Shown here in pieces: positions 1 through 5,562 of a stretch of 5,562 nucleotides of DNA. Each line of letters starts with the position of its first letter. The first letter of the stretch is position 1. A model generated the notes under the pieces. It was not told the DNA's origin and ran no database searches. It was given only the letters and a program-made list of their open reading frames with translations. The stretch is from Globobulimina sp. (lineage: Eukaryota > Foraminifera > Rotaliida): the NCBI GenBank assembly GCA_003354225.1, contig PIVH01000511.1, forward strand, positions 1 through 5,562, written 5' to 3'. Position numbers and translations under genes: made by a program.

Positions 1-516
1 AAATATTTTATTGATTTTAAGTGCGGCCATTTCAATCTGTCTCATTTTATCACTATTTATTCGGTCCACGCTTTGCGGATATTCTTTATTTAACACATTT
101 ACATTTACCTCCATTTTATGCAATGATTCAAGGTTTTCTTCCATTTTATCATGTACTTTTTGCTCATTCTCAGAGATTATTACTTTGATGATTGAAGGAG
201 TTAATTTTTGCATTGCAGCAACAGCCACAGATATTAATAATGGATGATTTACAATTAATTGAGGATCGGACATAAAATCTTTAAATGATGACGATTGTGT
301 TGATAATGTCTCAGGATTTACCATCTGATGCTTGATAAATATATGTTTAATATCATTTAAACGATTCTCATTAACCCAGCCATCGAAATTAAATTCTTTT
401 TCACCTTCATTTACTGTCTCATCCACATAACTCATTGCAATTGTTATATTTGTTAACAACTCAACCAAGAGTTTTGATACATAACTCAGCCCCACCCCCC
501 TTTCAGTTGTATACAT
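1..516 (-). CDS. Unrecognised helical/coiled-coil protein, N-terminal part (runs off left edge)
   Basis: The frame starts at an ATG at 516-514 (M-Y-T-T-E-R-G) and stays open for 172 codons to the left edge, so the C-terminus lies outside the window. Residues about 42-105 have a compact helical pattern: F-D-G-W, N-R-L-N-D-I, F-I-K-H, then spaced aromatic and Leu positions through S-D-P-Q-L-I and A-M-Q-K-L. It faintly recalls a SAM-like helical bundle, but I cannot assign it. From about residue 106 the sequence is charged and heptad-like (S-E-N-E-Q-K-V-H-D-K-M-E-E-N-L-E-S-L), probably coiled coil. There is no signal peptide or membrane helix, so a cytosolic protein is likely. Codon use and residue mix look like real protein, and the opposite strand gives a Ser/Phe/Ile-rich antisense frame typical of a shadow. 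An alternative start is Met28. Function unknown. Confidence 0.75.
   Translation of the reverse strand, partial: MYTTERGVGLSYVSKLLVELLTNITIAMSYVDETVNEGEKEFNFDGWVNENRLNDIKHIFIKHQMVNPETLSTQSSSFKDFMSDPQLIVNHPLLISVAVAAMQKLTPSIIKVIISENEQKVHDKMEENLESLHKMEVNVNVLNKEYPQSVDRINSDKMRQIEMAALKINKIF
490..500 (-). other. G-rich tract inside the start of the left-edge gene
   Basis: The minus strand reads GGGGGGTGGGG here, encoding the R-G-V-G-L stretch at residues 6-10 just after the start codon. It is the strongest G run in a very AT-rich window. It has too few separated G blocks for a classic intramolecular quadruplex. It could affect translation, could be a spot for length change, or could mean that the true start lies downstream (Met28) and this is leader sequence. 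Confidence 0.5.
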
Positions 517-594
517 ATCTATAAATATGAAGTTTGTATATGAAAATGGGCCGGGTCAATTATTGAATATTAAAACATTTCAAGCGAAACTATG
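517..594. other. Short intergenic spacer between MYND gene and left-edge gene
   Basis: Only 78 bases separate the MYND stop from the next ATG, and both genes lie on the minus strand. The spacer holds a small GC-rich island (gggccgggtc, 548-557) in otherwise AT-rich sequence. The downstream frame is open from a TGA at 558-556 onward, so a start upstream of 516 through a splice cannot be excluded. No polyadenylation signal of the AATAAA type is visible. Confidence 0.5.
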
Positions 595-1389
595 TCAAGC
601 TCTTAGACACTGTTTTGAATGAATCAATTTCCAATCCTTTTTTTGATGAGATCTGCAACAATAATTTACCAACTTACACCCTTTACATTTATATAATTTA
701 TTCATTTTCGAAATTCCCCGTACACACTGAAGCCATGCACATTTTTTCCATGCTTTCGAAGACGGCAATTCGGCAAATTCTAACACCTTCATATCAACAC
801 AAACCATTTTAAGCATAACTATTGTTCCGTATTTTGTATCCACTCTTGCAGACCGTGCATATTTTCCATATCGTTTTACTAATTTATTTGATGAATCCAA
901 CAGTAATTTACTAAATTTATTCCATGTTAAACAATTATCCTTATTCCTAGATATGACATAGAAACAAAACCGAAGCAATTGTGTTATTCTTATTAGCGGC
1001 GACCAGTCATGTTTGCCAAAGCTATGCAACACTCCATACTCCAAATAATGTATAATTGAGCCTACAATGCCCTGTTTGAGTAAATATTGAATATGTTTTA
1101 GTTTCAAGCAATACTTGCTTTGATCTAATATATATGTTATATGTTGCAATAATTCCGTGTCATGGAAGCGATGATAGTTCAGCAGTGACATATTGATGTA
1201 AACTAAAAACGGTTTGTATAATCTCCGTTTGTTGAATATATATTTGATCATCAATACGTTGTTAAATATTGCTTTGATTATTTCACAAAAATTGGAATAT
1301 GGAATAAACGATGAATCTGAGCATTTTTGTGGATATTCAAAGTTGAGATATTTCCATAAATTGTTTAATTTATTGAATGGATAAAAATA
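595..1389 (-). CDS. MYND zinc-finger protein, main C-terminal part (frame B)
   Basis: The frame is open from just after a TGA at 1392-1390 to a TGA at 597-595. The first ATG is at 1251-1249, giving 218 residues. The 46 codons above it read like protein (W-K-Y-L-N-F-E-Y-P among them), so coding probably continues upstream into the fragment ending at 1365. The first two thirds are Leu/Ile/Lys-rich and probably helical, perhaps armadillo-like, without a clear domain. The last 45 residues before the tail form a MYND finger (607-741), followed by only Leu-Arg-Ala. MYND fingers bind two zinc ions and usually contact proline-rich partners; many MYND proteins with helical repeats remain uncharacterised. 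No SET domain is visible, so a SMYD-type methyltransferase is not supported. The gene is either frameshifted (possible pseudogene or sequencing error) or has an intron. The MYND call is firm; the full gene model is uncertain. Confidence 0.8.
   Translation of the reverse strand, partial: YFYPFNKLNNLWKYLNFEYPQKCSDSSFIPYSNFCEIIKAIFNNVLMIKYIFNKRRLYKPFLVYINMSLLNYHRFHDTELLQHITYILDQSKYCLKLKHIQYLLKQGIVGSIIHYLEYGVLHSFGKHDWSPLIRITQLLRFCFYVISRNKDNCLTWNKFSKLLLDSSNKLVKRYGKYARSARVDTKYGTIVMLKMVCVDMKVLEFAELPSSKAWKKCAWLQCVRGISKMNKLYKCKGCKLVNYCCRSHQKKDWKLIHSKQCLRA
607..741 (-). other. MYND zinc finger
   Basis: Counting from the ATG at 1251, the putative ligands are Cys171 and Cys176 (C-A-W-L-Q-C), Cys189 and Cys192 (C-K-G-C), Cys198 in N-Y-C-C, His202 in S-H-Q, His211 and Cys215. 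Q-K-K-D-W sits between the last ligand groups, as in classic MYND fingers. Two variations stand out: four residues rather than two between the first two cysteines, and His rather than Cys before the conserved Gln. To my knowledge both occur in other MYND families, and all eight ligands can still be assigned. Confidence 0.88.
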
Positions 1390-1766
1390 TCATAGCATAA
1401 AATATCGAGCAGTTTTGATCCTATGCAATCTTTGTATGCTGTTGGTATGTCACTCGATAATGATATTCTTTCGTTTCTTTTGAATGTCTGTAATATTTGT
1501 TGACAAATCATCAGTCGAACATTGCATGTTGAGGTCAATACAGATATATTATATTCGAATTGCAAACACGACTCAATTGTGCTGATACAAAGACATTTGC
1601 TTTGAGAAGAAATGGTCCTGACAATAAGAACTTGTTCGAATGCTTTATTTTTGATTGCCTTGGAAATCATCTGTCCGTACTCACAGACAGTCAAGTTTGA
1701 AGTGAGTTTTTTTTTGATTAAAACTTTTAACGACCATGGTATGGTTTCAATCAGGTGGACACACAT
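1365..1766 (-). CDS. 5' fragment of the MYND-finger gene (helical region, frame A)
   Basis: The frame opens after the TAA at 1796-1794. Its first ATG is at 1766-1764; the TTG at 1787 is not credible as a eukaryotic start. It encodes 133 residues beginning M-C-V-H-L-I-E-T-I-P-W and ends at a TAA at 1367-1365. The protein is rich in Leu, Ile, Lys and Cys with a helical-repeat feel, but I recognise no domain. It overlaps the MYND-encoding frame over 1368-1389, and the last plausible residues (C-Y-D-I-F) run directly into that frame (Y-P-F-N-K) after a one-base shift. I infer that both pieces belong to one gene. It could also be chance open frame in AT-rich DNA. Confidence 0.5.
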   Translation of the reverse strand: MCVHLIETIPWSLKVLIKKKLTSNLTVCEYGQMISKAIKNKAFEQVLIVRTISSQSKCLCISTIESCLQFEYNISVLTSTCNVRLMICQQILQTFKRNERISLSSDIPTAYKDCIGSKLLDILCYDIFIHSIN

Positions 1767-2006
1767 AATCAGGATGGTCCATAACAATAGAAATTATTCA
1801 AAGCAATATGCATCGACAAACGGTATACATAAAAACGATGAGATATGTACAAAGTCTGATTTTGTTTGTGACTGCAATTAATGTATGAGAACAACCCAAC
1901 ACCTACATAATTATTGAAAATATTACAAGAAAAAAGTAAAATATAAGATATAAGATAGAAAAAAGTAAAATATAATCTACAGTTAATGTGTATGTTGCGT
2001 TTGAAT
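1767..2006. other. AT-rich spacer between the receptor gene and the MYND gene
   Basis: These 240 bases hold the 3' flank of the receptor gene and the presumed promoter or 5' leader of the MYND gene. They contain a 19-bp direct repeat (listed separately) but no AATAAA on the minus strand. A 27-codon stretch between stops (1877-1797) is in the same frame as the 5' MYND fragment but is cut off from it by a TAA at 1796-1794. A TTAATTGCAG acceptor-like string ends at 1872, with no convincing donor and exon upstream. I see no RNA gene. Confidence 0.6.
1928..1975. repeat. Perfect 19-bp direct repeat with 10-bp spacer
   Basis: The sequence agaaaaaagtaaaatataa occurs at 1928-1946 and again at 1957-1975. 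The 10-base spacer (gatataagat) partly echoes the repeat end. On the minus strand the copies read as pyrimidine-rich T tracts, 31-79 bases beyond the receptor stop codon. They could be a 3'-end or polyadenylation element, a promoter element of the next gene, or a chance tandem duplication in AT-rich DNA. Confidence 0.8.
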
Positions 2007-5000
2007 TCAACCAATAAATATTTTCTTTGAATCAACCATTTCAATCATTTCTTCATCGATAACGTCATCATCCTCTTCCTCATCACCATCACCATCCACA
2101 TTTTCATTGATTGTGTCCAAGTCAATGTCATCATCACTGTCAACCTCAACATCACTTGTCAATAATTTAAGTTTTCCCGCAGTTTGGTCCAACTTTAAAA
2201 ATAACCGATCATTACAAAAATATCCAATAATATCAAGTGGTCTGTTTCTATTTGCAATCATTAAATATGCAGATTTCCGATCATTATCAACATTTTCATA
2301 ATCATCAAATGATACTTCTTTGCGGAGATTGATATCATTTTTATTTCGACGGCAACATTTCATACATAATAAATAGACATTTTTCGGGGATAATCTCATC
2401 CGCAAATTCCAAGTAAACAAATGAAGTTTGATCCAGGTAATAATATAAATTCTTAGTGGCTGCCACACAAAAATGGATAATATCAATGCCTGAAAACACG
2501 ATAATATCCATTTTGCAGATTCTGTGGTGACAATATAATCATTCTCAAAATGCCTAAATATATCATTTCTATTTTGTGATATTTGGCGATCTGTTAAATA
2601 TGATTCAATTTCTTCTTTCTTACTGTTCGCAAATACACAGTTTACATCATTCTCGCCATCATATTGAGTCTGTGCTTTATTTGGATTTTTTACAATATCA
2701 TAATCTAAATCAAATTGAATGCCATAACTTATTGCAATGACACAAACCATAAATGTCCAAATTATTAATATGGTCCAAGCAATGCATTTGCATTTATGAG
2801 GCAATGGATACACCGAATGGAACAAAGTAATCCTCACATCCTCCACCAACTTAATTTGTTTTGGTTTATCTTTGCTTTTTTTCAATTCGCCAAATAAATC
2901 ATTCACCGTCGATATTGGTGTGCTCATTCTTTGTTTTTTGATGCTTTCCATTGAATGTTTGTAAGACAATGCGGTGCTGAGACTAGGCACCGCAGCGTGA
3001 TGTGGTCGAGCCATATCTGCAAATTCTTCATCATCCTCTTCCATCCCTTCATAGTCATAGTCATCATCCACAATATCCATATTATCCCTTTCTTCATCGA
3101 CAAACATTGTCCTTTCTACAATTTGCGGTTTTGAGTTTACAAAAATTTGTTTAATAATCAAAACGGGCATCGATGCAAATAATGAGACTAAAAAACTCGC
3201 AGTGGCATCAGACATCGTATTATGTTGTTTGACGCCGTAAAAAGCCGCAGTCGCAACCATTATATTACAAAGATACATAAACAAACATCCCAAACGTTGC
3301 TGAGTGCTGAAATTAGTGCCCGATGTCCGTTGGAATGCGGATAAGAGACTGTGATCATTGCGCAAATATATTGAAAATAAGCTGAGCTGCAACAAACATA
3401 ATGATTTTGCTGCGGTGTTCAAATAATTGTCATCATTGCCGCGGATTATTTTTTTCATTCCAAAGCCTAAGAAAGTGGCATTCGGTAAGTATTTCTCAAT
3501 GTATTTGATCTCAAAGCCGGCGGCATCTTTTTTAATGCGCGAATCTCGAATGTCCGCAAATATTATATCTTCGAAGGCCAATATTGATCGGTCTTTGTGT
3601 TGCAACTCTTCTTTTCTTTTATATTTAATCTGATTGAACGCCAAACAAATAAACATAAACACCGTAAATAATAACCACAAACTTATCCAAACCGTTGGGA
3701 ATGCCGTCAAATTTGCGATTGTAAAATCTCTCCAATGCCATTCTGTGATTAAGTTTGCTTTTGGAGAGAAGGAATCCGTGGATATTCGAAATGAGCTCAA
3801 ATGGATACAGCCGCATGTCACATAATTACCACTCAAACTAAAATTATACACAAAACAGCCATAATCATCCCATCCTGAGACATTCCAAAAGTTACAGCCA
3901 GGAAATGCACTCTTTTCATTTAAATTATAAGACACTTCAAACAAATCGGAGTAAGTGCTGTTTTTCAAATTTATTGTAATTAAATAAGGATCGCAGTGGT
4001 TCACCGCAACTGATTCAGATTTGGTTGCTCCCTCTTTGTAGATTTCGACACCAATAATATTTGACGACGGTTCATATGCAATTAACTGCGGAGAAGGAAC
4101 AAAATTATCACTCGACGACGATAGGAATACACAGTCAAACAATTGGTTATTTTCATTGTTTTCATAAAATGATTTTGGTAAAATAAGCTCTTCATTTTGA
4201 AAACCGCATTTTTGTTGAAACGTATTGTTATAATAAGTATTTTTAAACTTTATCGCTTTCACAATTTTATTATGTCTGGATTTATATTGGAATAATTCGC
4301 CAGGAAATGAATGGGTTAATGCCAAATGAGATTCATATAAACAAAAATCTATTAATTGCTCAGCAAATAAATTTGTAACATTTGTGGGACTCGTCAATAT
4401 TCCCGAATTTGTCAAAATAATTTCGATATTTTCAATTAAAATCTGTGAGGAGATGGAGATGGAAAATAAATCAGTTTGAATGTCTTTGTTTGTGCTGTCT
4501 TTGCTGTAATTTGTAATAAGGCCATCAATTATTTCTTGCAAATAGTTAGTAACTAACATATGCACCGTATTTGAATCAACAATGAATGGATTGGATATTA
4601 TCGTTGATATTGTGGTTAATTCGGAAGTTAAAACCTCTCCAAATATTATATCACTGTAATTGTGCATCGGTGCGGTATCAAAAATATTGTCAATGAGATC
4701 TTCAATTATTACGGATAATGTATTTGCATCAAATTTGCTTTCTTGATATAAACCAGTTATGACAGAATATAATGCGATGGCAACATCATTGGAATATGTC
4801 TCATTCATCATATTATATATTTCATTTATTAATATATTTTCATTGTTGTTGTTGTTTCCAAATATTTCTTTTATCGACGGAAACGACACAGGAAAGCCAT
4901 AACAAGTCAGTGCAGACCAACTATCCTTTACTAATGCAATGATTTCAACATCACCCACACCGACAATGCCATTTATTGCAGAAGCATCGCTCACAAACAT

Positions 5001-5562
5001 TGAAGACATTGCCACGTTGGAAAATAATGCGTTATATGTTAATGACTCATTGCCACTCCATCCAGAACATTGTAAATTAAATTTGTCGAATACAATAAAT
5101 TCATTATCTTCCGCAAAAATGTTACATTTTCCTCCCGATGGCAATTTTCGTGTTGTTACTGAAATAACATCAGATTCAAACATATTATCCAATAAATTTA
5201 TGCCAATTTGAAATTTATATGCATTTTCTGGTTGTAATAAATGCGTTGTTGACGCATTTTTATTGACGCAGTATCCACTGTTTTCAGTTCTGATTGAAGT
5301 GATTATCAAATACGATTCAAATATGTCATATTCATCGCCATCAACACCCACATATTTACCAACTTTGTCATTATATATTGTCACCAAAGAATTTGAATAA
5401 TAATCGTTTAATAATATAAATTCATCATTGTCGTCACTTAAGTCTTTAAGAAACCATTTAAAACATTCAAAACATACTTGATCCAAATTGAATATTTTCT
5501 GAATATAAATAGTTACCGAAGCTTCAAATCTTGCAAATGCATCGCCAATAATTTGATTATTG
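2007..5562 (-). CDS. Polycystin-1-like REJ/GPS membrane receptor lacking the channel domain (5' end outside window)
   Basis: This frame is open from the right edge to a TGA at 2009-2007, giving 1,184 residues (numbered here from the codon at 5561-5559). The TTG at 5486-5484 is internal, not a start, because clearly coding sequence continues upstream. Residues about 141-225 resemble a REJ module (GGKC, then a C-GW-L-Y pattern). Residues 230-600 are GAIN-like: a helical half, then a strand-rich half with many N-glycosylation sequons. A GPS motif lies at 556-591, with likely self-cleavage at H587-L588/S589. Membrane segments are at about 621-645, 756-777, 786-808, 924-948 and 1018-1049. The run before segment 2 (SLFSIYLR, later STQQRLGC) and the W-S-QPLR pattern in segment 5 match polycystin-1 family helices. 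Polycystin-1 proteins are membrane receptors that usually add a PLAT domain after segment 1 and a TOP domain plus six channel helices; none is seen here. Acidic runs occupy 822-849 and 1137-1176. A shed adhesion- or fertilisation-type receptor is my inference. The family call is firm; the ligand is unknown. Confidence 0.93.
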   Translation of the reverse strand, partial: NNQIIGDAFARFEASVTIYIQKIFNLDQVCFECFKWFLKDLSDDNDEFILLNDYYSNSLVTIYNDKVGKYVGVDGDEYDIFESYLIITSIRTENSGYCVNKNASTTHLLQPENAYKFQIGINLLDNMFESDVISVTTRKLPSGGKCNIFAEDNEFIVFDKFNLQCSGWSGNESLTYNALFSNVAMSSMFVSDASAINGIVGVGDVEIIALVKDSWSALTCYGFPVSFPSIKEIFGNNNNNENILINEIYNMMNETYSNDVAIALYSVITGLYQESKFDANTLSVIIEDLIDNIFDTAPMHNYSDIIFGEVLTSELTTISTIISNPFIVDSNTVHMLVTNYLQEIIDGLITNYSKDSTNKDIQTDLFSISISSQILIENIEIILTNSGILTSPTNVTNLFAEQLIDFCLYESHLALTHSFPGELFQYKSRHNKIVKAIKFKNTYYNNTFQQKCGFQNEELILPKSFYENNENNQLFDCVFLSSSSDNFVPSPQLIAYEPSSNIIGVEIYKEGATKSESVAVNHCDPYLITINLKNSTYSDLFEVSYNLNEKSAFPGCNFWNVSGWDDYGCFVYNFSLSGNYVTCGCIHLSSFRISTDSFSPKANLITEWHWRDFTIANLTAFPTVWISLWLLFTVFMFICLAFNQIKYKRKEELQHKDRSILAFEDIIFADIRDSRIKKDAAGFEIKYIEKYLPNATFLGFGMKKIIRGNDDNYLNTAAKSLCLLQLSLFSIYLRNDHSLLSAFQRTSGTNFSTQQRLGCLFMYLCNIMVATAAFYGVKQHNTMSDATASFLVSLFASMPVLIIKQIFVNSKPQIVERTMFVDEERDNMDIVDDDYDYEGMEEDDEEFADMARPHHAAVPSLSTALSYKHSMESIKKQRMSTPISTVNDLFGELKKSKDKPKQIKLVEDVRITLFHSVYPLPHKCKCIAWTILIIWTFMVCVIAISYGIQFDLDYDIVKNPNKAQTQYDGENDVNCVFANSKKEEIESYLTDRQISQNRNDIFRHFENDYIVTTESAKWILSCFQALILSIFVWQPLRIYIITWIKLHLFTWNLRMRLSPKNVYLLCMKCCRRNKNDINLRKEVSFDDYENVDNDRKSAYLMIANRNRPLDIIGYFCNDRLFLKLDQTAGKLKLLTSDVEVDSDDDIDLDTINENVDGDGDEEEDDDVIDEEMIEMVDSKKIFIG
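3789..3896 (-). other. GPS autoproteolysis motif within the polycystin-1-like gene
   Basis: The encoded segment has the GPS layout: Cys556, Trp559, Trp564, Gly-Cys569, then V-T-C-G-C (Cys583 and Cys585), then I-H-L-S-S-F. In adhesion GPCRs and polycystin-1, the GAIN/GPS fold cuts itself between Leu and Ser/Thr of the H-L-S/T triad, leaving two non-covalently bound fragments. The catalytic triad His-Leu-Ser is intact here. The Asn that usually precedes His (C-x-C-N-H-L) is Ile. About 30 residues separate the motif from the first membrane helix, as expected for the family. Confidence 0.88.
4887..5141 (-). other. REJ-like extracellular module within the polycystin-1-like gene
   Basis: The encoded residues, about 141-225, begin L-P-S-G-G-K-C and continue with a hydrophobic strand, F-N-L-x-C-S-G-W, an L-x-Y pair, and later V-G-D-V-E-I-I-A-L-V-K-D before the next strand. 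This pattern recurs in the receptor-for-egg-jelly region of polycystin-1 family proteins. Only one module is visible, and further copies could lie beyond the right edge. Boundaries are approximate. An Ig/PKD-like strand repeat is the main alternative reading. Confidence 0.6.

Noticed and set aside
11-247. Plus-strand open frame of 78 codons
   Set aside because: It lies antisense to the better-supported left-edge gene, and its Ser/Phe/Ile/Leu-rich product is typical of the reverse of a Lys/Glu/Asn-rich coding frame.
1612-1881. Plus-strand open frame of 89 codons crossing the MYND 5' fragment and the spacer
   Set aside because: No recognisable domain, and it is antisense to a frame that joins sensibly to the MYND gene. 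It is the least certain of the rejected plus-strand frames because the opposing fragment is itself only moderately supported.
1794-1906. Possible small 35-base intron (GTAGGTG to TTAATTGCAG, 1872-1906) leading into a further 5' exon of the MYND gene
   Set aside because: The exon after it stops at 1796-1794 before joining the known fragment, and no coding exon precedes it.
1769-2044. Minus-strand open frame of 91 codons overlapping the receptor's 3' end
   Set aside because: It begins at TTG, has no domain, and its middle simply translates the T-rich direct repeat into Leu/Phe/Tyr/Ile.
3625-3816. Minus-strand open frame of 63 codons within the receptor gene
   Set aside because: It overlaps the GPS motif and first membrane helix in another frame; the receptor frame is clearly the real one.
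4939-5211. Plus-strand open frame of 90 codons, plus other plus-strand frames inside the receptor gene (for example 2107-2301, 3427-3633, 3634-3825)
   Set aside because: All lie antisense within a long, domain-supported coding region and show no family features.
1-5562. Non-standard genetic code with reassigned stops
   Set aside because: Considered because reading TAA at 1796-1794 as an amino acid would extend the MYND fragment. But TAA, TAG and TGA are absent inside the long receptor frame, and TGA ends both clear genes, so reassignment is unsupported.
1-5562. tRNA, rRNA, CRISPR array or transposable element
   Set aside because: I saw no cloverleaf, conserved rRNA block, regularly spaced repeats, terminal inverted repeats, or transposase or reverse-transcriptase motifs.

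Overview
The window looks like AT-rich nuclear DNA from a unicellular eukaryote (roughly two thirds A+T by eye). Three points suggest this. The largest gene is a polycystin-1/REJ-type receptor with a GPS autoproteolysis motif. The second carries a MYND zinc finger. There are no Shine-Dalgarno-spaced operons, tRNAs or bacterial signatures. Reading frames fit the standard code: TGA ends two genes, and no TAA, TAG or TGA interrupts about 1,180 codons of the largest one. I cannot name the lineage; a rhizarian, stramenopile or similar protist is a guess.

Everything I can support is on the minus strand, so transcription runs from high to low coordinates. (1) Positions 5562-2007 hold the C-terminal 1,184 residues of a polycystin-1-like protein whose start lies beyond the right edge. 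Its order is REJ-like segment, GAIN-like region, GPS motif, membrane segment 1, a cytosolic loop without a recognisable PLAT domain, membrane segments 2-5 of polycystin-1 type, then an acidic tail. It stops where other polycystins continue into the TOP domain and channel helices. (2) Positions 2006-1767 are a short AT-rich spacer with a perfect 19-bp direct repeat. (3) Positions 1766-595 hold an apparently helical protein ending in a MYND finger. It is split between two overlapping frames, so a frameshift (natural or sequencing) or an intron lies near 1370-1450. (4) Positions 594-517 are a 78-base spacer. (5) Positions 516-1 hold the N-terminal 172 residues of an unrecognised, coiled-coil-like protein running off the left edge.

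The three genes are close together and head-to-tail, but nothing in the sequence shows that they share a function. The receptor would act at a membrane, while MYND fingers typically mediate protein-protein contacts. The most notable points are the channel-less polycystin-1 architecture, the broken MYND gene, and the left-edge gene, which is easily missed because it has no stop codon in the window.
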